A stretch of 64,000 nt of DNA. Source: Candidatus Peregrinibacteria bacterium. GTDB lineage: Bacteria > Patescibacteriota > Gracilibacteria > Peribacterales > Peribacteraceae. The notes under the pieces are model-generated. The model did not search any database and was not told the origin of the DNA. It was given only the letters and a program-made list of their open reading frames with translations. Made by a program: the position numbers and the translations under genes. Positions 58,126-64,000 of this stretch are shown here, piece by piece. The DNA lies in assembly GCA_030649955.1 (NCBI GenBank), contig JAUSFD010000017.1:62001-126000 (forward strand), given 5' to 3'. How positions within the stretch are numbered: the stretch's first letter is position 1; each line of letters starts with the position of its first letter.

Positions 58126-58572
58126 ATGCCCACGATGCACCTCTCCATCATCACGCCCGACCGTTCCGTCTTCGATGGAGAGATCGAGTCTGTCACGTTG
58201 CCCACCGCGGATGGGGAGATAACGGTGCTCCCGGGTCATGTCTCCCTTATCGCGTCGATCCAGCCAGGGTCCGTCGTCGCCCGCACTCGCGGGAACGAGG
58301 CGATCTTCGCTGTGGCGAAGGGGGTCATCGAGGTCACTGGCAAAGGAGTGCAGGTCCTCACGGATATTGCAGATGAAGCCGATACGCTCGATGAGCAGAA
58401 GATCGAGGAGGCGAAGCAGCGAGCGGAGGAGCTCATGAACAGCAAGCGCTCTGATGCCGAAGGCTTCGCCGAGGCGACTGCCCTCCTCGACCGCGAGCTC
58501 GCGCGACTCCGCACGGTGCGCAGGCACCGGTCGAAGCCGCGTCTCTCTCCCCCCACTTCTCGCACACTATGA
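58126..58572 (+). CDS. atpC: ATP synthase F1 subunit epsilon
   Basis: The 148-aa protein has the N-terminal beta-sandwich (HLSIITPDRSVFDGEIESVT, LPTADGEITVLPGHVSLIAS, FAVAKGVIEVTGKGVQVLTD) and a C-terminal two-helix domain rich in Glu/Arg that can inhibit rotation. The last 20 residues are a basic extension. It overlaps the next gene by 4 nt. Confidence 0.93.
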   Translation: MPTMHLSIITPDRSVFDGEIESVTLPTADGEITVLPGHVSLIASIQPGSVVARTRGNEAIFAVAKGVIEVTGKGVQVLTDIADEADTLDEQKIEEAKQRAEELMNSKRSDAEGFAEATALLDRELARLRTVRRHRSKPRLSPPTSRTL

Positions 58573-58817
58573 CCGACGGAAAGCCACCCTCCATTGCGGA
58601 CCGGAAACCGGAGATGAGCATGTGGGCGTCCCTGAGCCTCGTCTGGGAAATCGGGTACTTGATCGCCATCCCTGCATTCCTCTTCGGCTTTGGCGGCGCC
58701 TACCTCGATCAGCACGTCGGCACCTCCCCCCTCTTCGTCCTCCTGGGTCTCTCCCTCGCTCTCACCGCTTCCATGCTCGTCGTCTACCGCAGAGTTCAGC
58801 GCTTACTGCGGCCGTAA
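58569..58817 (+). CDS. AtpZ/AtpI-family membrane protein
   Basis: The 82-aa protein has two helices (LSLVWEIGYLIAIPAFLFG and LFVLLGLSLALTASMLVVYR) linked by GGAYLDQHVGTSP, the AtpZ/AtpI pattern. It probably assists assembly of the c-ring or Mg2+/Ca2+ supply. It sits between the F1 genes atpDC and the Fo genes, the position of atpQ in N-ATPase operons. Confidence 0.85.
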   Translation: MTDGKPPSIADRKPEMSMWASLSLVWEIGYLIAIPAFLFGFGGAYLDQHVGTSPLFVLLGLSLALTASMLVVYRRVQRLLRP

Positions 58818-58869
58818 TCTCCTCTCCGTCGCCTGTCCTCGTTCCCCTCCTTCCGTTACACTCTCCACT

Positions 58870-60038
<1,169 letters not shown>

Positions 60039-60075
60039 GACGCGATCGCTCACTGTCTCCTCCCATTCCTCCCCT

Positions 60076-60582
60076 ATGGAATTGATCAACACCCTTGGCA
60101 TCGATGTAGGACTGCTGATCACGCAGGCCCTCAACTTCGGCCTCCTCCTCATCGTCCTCACCTATCTCCTCTACAAGCCGATCCTGCGTGTCATCGACGA
60201 CCGCAAGGAGCGTGTGCGCAAATCCATCGAGGATGCGAAGCATCTGGAAGTGAGTGTGAAGGAAATGGAGAAGACCCGCGTTGCGCGTCTTCAAGAAATG
60301 GATCGCGAAGCGAAGGAATTCCTGGAAGCTGCGAAGAAGCAGGCGGAAGCGAGCAAGAAGGAGATCGTCGACCGCGCCCAGCGCGAAGTGGATCAGCTGC
60401 TAGAGAAGGGCAAGATGCAGCTCGAGAGCGAGCGCAAGAAACTCCTCTCTGACCTCCAGAAGACCGTCAGCGACTTGAGCGTCACCCTCGCTTCGAAGAT
60501 CCTCGAGCGCGAGTTCAGCGATGCTGACCAGCAGCGCCTCCTCGCGAGTATCGAGAAGGAGGTTCCCGCTCTCCTGCGATGA
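60076..60582 (+). CDS. atpF: ATP synthase Fo subunit b
   Basis: The 168-aa stator subunit has one N-terminal membrane helix (ITQALNFGLLLIVLTYLLYKPI) and a long charged helix to the end (EFLEAAKKQAEASKKEIVDR), forming the peripheral stalk dimer. It overlaps atpH by 4 nt. Confidence 0.95.
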   Translation: MELINTLGIDVGLLITQALNFGLLLIVLTYLLYKPILRVIDDRKERVRKSIEDAKHLEVSVKEMEKTRVARLQEMDREAKEFLEAAKKQAEASKKEIVDRAQREVDQLLEKGKMQLESERKKLLSDLQKTVSDLSVTLASKILEREFSDADQQRLLASIEKEVPALLR

Positions 60583-60947
60583 GCATCACTCCACTCGAGA
60601 TCGCGCGCATGGCCATCGCTGCGGCGTACGAAATGCTCGAGAAAGAGGGACTCTCCAGCGAGGCCCCGCACTTCCCACGTGCTCTCAAGCAGGCGATCGC
60701 AGAGCGTGAGGAGGTCCTCACGGTCACGATCACAACCCCCACGGGCGATGCAGGTCCTCTCAAGATGAAGGTCGCGGAAACCCTGAAGGCACGCCTCGGC
60801 CGCGACGTGGAGATCGTCGAGGAGAAGGATCCCACTCTCCTCGGTGGCGCGCTCATCGCCTTCGGCGACCAGAGGATTGATCTCACTATGCGCGGCGCCC
60901 TCGATACTGTGGCGCAAGAGCTCCTGTCATCCACCCCCTCCCTCTAA
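60579..60947 (+). CDS. atpH: ATP synthase subunit delta, shortened
   Basis: At 122 aa this is about 55 residues shorter than normal. The C-terminal beta-rich block [20 protein letters not shown] and [11 protein letters not shown] match AtpH, where it joins the b dimer. The N-terminal six-helix F1-binding domain is reduced to about 50 residues ([33 protein letters not shown]). The position between atpF and atpA supports the call. Confidence 0.85.
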   Translation: MSITPLEIARMAIAAAYEMLEKEGLSSEAPHFPRALKQAIAEREEVLTVTITTPTGDAGPLKMKVAETLKARLGRDVEIVEEKDPTLLGGALIAFGDQRIDLTMRGALDTVAQELLSSTPSL

Positions 60948-60951
60948 CACC

Positions 60952-62478
60952 ATGGCCCTCGCAGCAGACATCCAGGCAGCACTCGAGAAGCGCATCGCCG
61001 CGTACCACAAGGAGGCGAAGCAAGAGCACGTCGGCACAGTCGTCTCCATCGGCGATGGCATCGCGCGCTTGAGTGGCCTCTCGAACATCGGCGCGGCAGA
61101 GATGATCGACTTCGGCAACGGCGTCCTCGGGAGTGCTCTCAACCTCGATGAGGATTCCGTCGGTGCGATCATGTTCGGGGATTTTACCCTGGTGAAGGAG
61201 GGCGATACGGCAAAGGCACTCGGGCGCATCCTCTCTGTCCCCGTGGGAGACGCCCTCATCGGCAGAGTCGTTTCGCCGCTCGGTGAAGCCAAGGACGGTG
61301 GACCTGCCATCCCCACCACGACGCTCTACCCCGTCGAGAAGATCGCCCCGGGCGTCATCCAGCGCAAGTCCGTGACGACACCGCTCCAGACGGGGATCAC
61401 CGCCATCGACGCGATGATTCCGATCGGGCGCGGCCAGCGCGAACTCATCATCGGCGACCGCCAGACCGGCAAGACCGCGGTGGTGATCGACGCCATCATC
61501 AATCAGAAGCAGACCCAGTCCTCCGATCGTCCCGTCATCTGCATCTACGTTGCCATTGGTCAGAAGGAGTCCAAAGTTGCGAAGATCGTCGCGGAGCTCG
61601 AGAAGCGTGGGGCGATGAGCTACACGATCATCGTCTCTGCCGGTGCTTCGGAATCCGCAGCGCTCTCGTACATCGCACCCTTCGCAGGCTGCGCGATGGG
61701 GGAGTACTTCGTCGACCAGGGGAAGGACGTGCTCTGCATCTACGATGACCTCACGAAGCACGCGTGGGCGTACCGCCAGATCGCGTTGCTCCTCCGTCGC
61801 CCTCCTGGGCGCGAGGCGTACCCGGGAGACGTCTTTTACCTTCACTCGCGTCTCCTCGAGCGCGCGGTCTGTCTCGATGACAAGCTTGGCGGAGGATCCC
61901 TCACGGCACTCCCCATTATCGAGACACAGGAGGGAAACGTCTCTGCGTACATCCCGACGAACGTCATCTCCATCACTGATGGGCAGATCTATCTGGAGGC
62001 GGACCTCTTCTACAAGGGCATCCGTCCTGCGGTGAACGTGGGTCTCTCCGTCTCCCGCGTCGGCTCCGCAGCCCAGGTGAAATCGATGAAGAAAGTTGCC
62101 GGCAAGCTCCGCCTCGACCTCGCTCAGTACCGCGAGCTCGCCGTCTTCGCCCAGTTCGGCTCCGATCTCGATGCAGCGACCAGACAGCAACTCGACCGTG
62201 GTGCGCGCCTGACGGAACTCCTCAAACAGGGCCAGTACGAGCCGCTCCCGGTCGCGGAGCAGGTCGTAATGCTCTACGCGGGTGTGAACGGTTTCCTCGA
62301 TGACGTCCCGCTCCCCGATGTGAAAACGTTCCTCCACGACTTCATCGCGCTGCTCAAGTCCCAGCATCCGGATGTGATGCAAGCCCTTGCGAAGGAGATC
62401 ACGAAGGAGGTGGAGGAGAAGCTCAAGAACGCCCTCCAGACGTTCCGCGGTCACAAGGGACTCCCGTCCTCGAAGTAG
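60952..62478 (+). CDS. atpA: ATP synthase F1 subunit alpha
   Basis: The ATG at 60952 ([20 protein letters not shown]) gives 508 aa. [21 protein letters not shown]-loop [34 protein letters not shown], the arginine finger segment [18 protein letters not shown] and the C-terminal helical domain are all standard. Starts 5 nt after atpH. Confidence 0.97.
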   Translation: MALAADIQAALEKRIAAYHKEAKQEHVGTVVSIGDGIARLSGLSNIGAAEMIDFGNGVLGSALNLDEDSVGAIMFGDFTLVKEGDTAKALGRILSVPVGDALIGRVVSPLGEAKDGGPAIPTTTLYPVEKIAPGVIQRKSVTTPLQTGITAIDAMIPIGRGQRELIIGDRQTGKTAVVIDAIINQKQTQSSDRPVICIYVAIGQKESKVAKIVAELEKRGAMSYTIIVSAGASESAALSYIAPFAGCAMGEYFVDQGKDVLCIYDDLTKHAWAYRQIALLLRRPPGREAYPGDVFYLHSRLLERAVCLDDKLGGGSLTALPIIETQEGNVSAYIPTNVISITDGQIYLEADLFYKGIRPAVNVGLSVSRVGSAAQVKSMKKVAGKLRLDLAQYRELAVFAQFGSDLDAATRQQLDRGARLTELLKQGQYEPLPVAEQVVMLYAGVNGFLDDVPLPDVKTFLHDFIALLKSQHPDVMQALAKEITKEVEEKLKNALQTFRGHKGLPSSK

Positions 62479-62480
62479 GC

Positions 62481-63413
62481 ATGGCGAGTGGGCTGCGCGA
62501 GATCCGGCGCAAGATGAAGGCCATTAAGGCGACGCGCCAGGTGACGAAGGCCATGGAACTCGTCGCTGCATCGAAGATGCGTAAGGCGGTGCAGAGCGCC
62601 CAGCAACTGCGACTCTACGCGCAGCGTGCGTGGAGCATTCTCGAACGTGTTGCAGCGCTGAATCCCGATATTCACCCCACTCTCCACGAACGTCCGGTGA
62701 AGAAGGTCCTCGCGATCCTCTTCTCCTCCGACCGCGGACTCGCCGGAAGCCTCAACGCACAGCTCTTCCGCGCTGTCACACAGTACGTGAAGACTGCGCA
62801 GAAGGCGCCCACATTCCAGAGTCTCGAGTTCATTGCCGTGGGGCGGAAAGGGCAGCAGTACTTGGCCCGCACGAATCAGACGGTGATCGCCGCGTTTCCC
62901 GCATTCTCCAATACTCCGTCGTTTCGGGATATCGCCCCGGCGATCCGCCTCGCGGAGCAGGGGTTCCTCAGGGGGGAGTACGACCACGTTTCGCTCATCT
63001 TCATGGACTTCATCTCCGCTCTGATCCAGGAGCCCGCGGTGAAGGTGCTCCTCCCATTCTCCCGCTCTGAACTCAAGGAGATGGTCGCGGGTCTGGTTCT
63101 CCACAAGCATGGACATCCAGGGGAGCAGGAGATTCCTCCGGCAGTGCAGTCGGGTGGAGAGTACCTCCTGGAACCCTCCCCACAGGAGGTCATCGACGCG
63201 ATCATCCCGCAGCTCACGCAGGTGCAGGTCTACCAGGGCCTCCTGGAAGCCGTCGCTTCCGAGCACTCCGCACGTATGGTGGCCATGCGCTCCGCGACAG
63301 ATAACGCGACAGACATCATCGATGACCTCACCCTGACCTACAACCAGACACGTCAGGCGAATATCACTGCTGAGCTGGCGGAGCTCTCGGCGAGCAAAGC
63401 AGCACTGGATTGA
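62481..63413 (+). CDS. atpG: ATP synthase F1 subunit gamma
   Basis: The 310-aa rotor subunit begins ASGLREIRRKMKAIKATRQV and TKAMELVAASKMRKA (N-terminal shaft helix) and ends VASEHSARMVAMRSATDNAT..LTLTYNQTRQANITAEL (C-terminal shaft helix). FSSDRGLAGSLNAQLFR is the Rossmann-like middle domain. It is the last gene of the operon and is followed by a stutter hairpin. Confidence 0.96.
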   Translation: MASGLREIRRKMKAIKATRQVTKAMELVAASKMRKAVQSAQQLRLYAQRAWSILERVAALNPDIHPTLHERPVKKVLAILFSSDRGLAGSLNAQLFRAVTQYVKTAQKAPTFQSLEFIAVGRKGQQYLARTNQTVIAAFPAFSNTPSFRDIAPAIRLAEQGFLRGEYDHVSLIFMDFISALIQEPAVKVLLPFSRSELKEMVAGLVLHKHGHPGEQEIPPAVQSGGEYLLEPSPQEVIDAIIPQLTQVQVYQGLLEAVASEHSARMVAMRSATDNATDIIDDLTLTYNQTRQANITAELAELSASKAALD

Positions 63414-63415
63414 GG

Positions 63416-63492
63416 AATGAGCTATGGGCTTTGAGCGATGAGCAATGAGTACGGCTTTTCTCATAGCTCATAGCCCAAAGCTCACCGCTCAG
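63416..63492. repeat. Stutter hairpin 12 (after atpG)
   Basis: GAGCTAT GGGCTTT GAGCGAT GAGCAAT (period 7) on the left, and CTCATAGCTCATAGCCCAAAGCTCACCGCTC on the right, separated by ACGGCTTTT. It lies 3 nt after atpG and may serve as its transcription end structure. Confidence 0.65.
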
Positions 63493-63553
63493 AGCAGGGA
63501 TGTAAGACCAACCTCACTTCCCCGTCAGATACAGCATCCCTCCCCCATATTCT

Positions 63554-63682
63554 ATGAGTGGAGAGCAAGAACATCGCTTCCTCGACCTCTGCGTGGGCTC
63601 CCTGCCCGTCGTGTGCGCCTGCTGTGCCCTCACTGCAGGCAGTGCGCTCCTCCTCCGCGTCCTCGCGAACAGCTTGCAGTAG
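63554..63682 (+). CDS. Possible 42-aa membrane peptide
   Basis: A short ORF, MSGEQEHRFLDLCVGSLPVV followed by a hydrophobic Cys-containing stretch (CACCALTAGSALLLRVL), could be a single-span membrane peptide. It is the only sensible ORF in the 422-bp gap between atpG and the final gene. No ribosome binding site or clear promoter. No homologue recognised. Confidence 0.3.
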   Translation: MSGEQEHRFLDLCVGSLPVVCACCALTAGSALLLRVLANSLQ

Positions 63683-63835
63683 TCCATCGATGGATTCTCG
63701 GTAAGGCGGCACCCCGACAGCCGTCGTATTCCCTGTAGCCCGCTTGATGCTATCCCACTAAATGGTCGATACCTCAAAAAACGAACGACAAAGGAATGCA
63801 CAGCAAGCGGGCTCATTCATTCTATTTCTCATTCA

Positions 63836-64000
63836 ATGTCTATGCTGCGCTCCGTTCTCCCATTCCTCGCTGCATTCTCCGTGACAGCGACAGCCGTCGC
63901 GAGTTCCAGTGCGCTCCTCACGGATACATTCACGCGTCCCATCCTCGACGATGTCTCCGCTGATCACTGGGCGTATCCTGCGATTGAGTGGGTGCTCCAG
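63836..64000 (+). CDS. SLH-like envelope protein, 3' partial
   Basis: Fifty-five codons are visible before the window ends. MSMLRSVLPFLAAFSVTATA is a Sec signal peptide with cleavage near AVASSSA; the ATG at 63842 is an equally good start. FTRPILDDVSADHWAYPAIE is the opening of an SLH repeat (DV..DHWAYPAIEWVL). It is probably a second surface-layer-type protein, as at 3323-4567. Confidence 0.75.
   Translation, partial: MSMLRSVLPFLAAFSVTATAVASSSALLTDTFTRPILDDVSADHWAYPAIEWVLQ

Overview
The window looks like a chromosomal segment of a Candidate Phyla Radiation (Patescibacteria) bacterium, most likely from the Peregrinibacteria/Peribacteria group. I infer this from the gene content: a TraG/VirD4-like ATPase of the kind common in CPR, SLH-domain envelope proteins, a very cysteine-rich protein of a type seen in CPR genomes, archaeal-type PurP and archaeal-type mevalonate enzymes, intracellular GH15/GH57 glycan enzymes, and unusually short HrcA and AtpH. 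UGA is an ordinary stop throughout, which argues against Gracilibacteria and SR1. Most of the window is GC-rich; 1.38-3.3 kb is clearly AT-rich. No rRNA, CRISPR array or intact transposase was seen.

Layout. 0-1.2 kb: 3' part of purP and a small partner gene. 1.3-3.3 kb: tRNA-Ala followed by an AT-rich islet with two orphan genes, punctuated by three copies of the tRNA 3' end. 3.3-15.4 kb: SLH protein, trxA, pgi, ruvA, a Ca2+-type P-ATPase, rsmI, gyrA, rpmE and CIRCE-controlled hrcA. 15.4-28.3 kb: TraG-like ATPase, HAD phosphatase, a possible structured RNA, AIM24-family protein, glyA, 5-formyl-THF cyclo-ligase, dnaX, two lipoproteins, a 621-aa orphan, dcd and tRNA-Val. 28.5-37.2 kb: toxin-antitoxin pair, cysteine-rich protein, ABC exporter, RluA-type synthase, trpS, maf, YgjP-like peptidase. 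37.4-42 kb: a tight glycan operon (glycosyltransferase, GH57, GH15). 43-46 kb: aminotransferase and ATP-type PEP carboxykinase. 46.3-55.4 kb: a minus-strand mevalonate/isoprenoid region (DUF35-kinase fusion, thiolase, HMG-CoA synthase, HMG-CoA reductase, diphosphomevalonate decarboxylase, mevalonate kinase, UPP synthase, IDI-1). 56.7-63.4 kb: a complete F-type ATP synthase operon in the order D-C-Z-B-E-F-H-A-G. The window ends inside a second SLH-like gene.

How the parts work together. The isoprenoid region would convert acetyl-CoA to IPP/DMAPP and on to polyprenyl carrier for the cell wall. Phosphomevalonate kinase is the one step without an obvious gene. The only unassigned kinase in the region is a guanylate-kinase-like domain fused to an OB-fold DUF35 scaffold domain, overlapping the thiolase gene. 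That fusion is my best candidate for an undescribed system.

Three genome-wide habits show in the non-coding DNA. Many genes have a -10 box only 5-10 nt before the start codon, which implies leaderless mRNAs. Many intergenic gaps carry hairpins whose arms are stuttering short words, often of period 7, with a different word at each locus. REP-like palindromes recur, three times as inverted pairs about 22 bp apart. All calls come from reading the sequence and family knowledge; no database search was possible.
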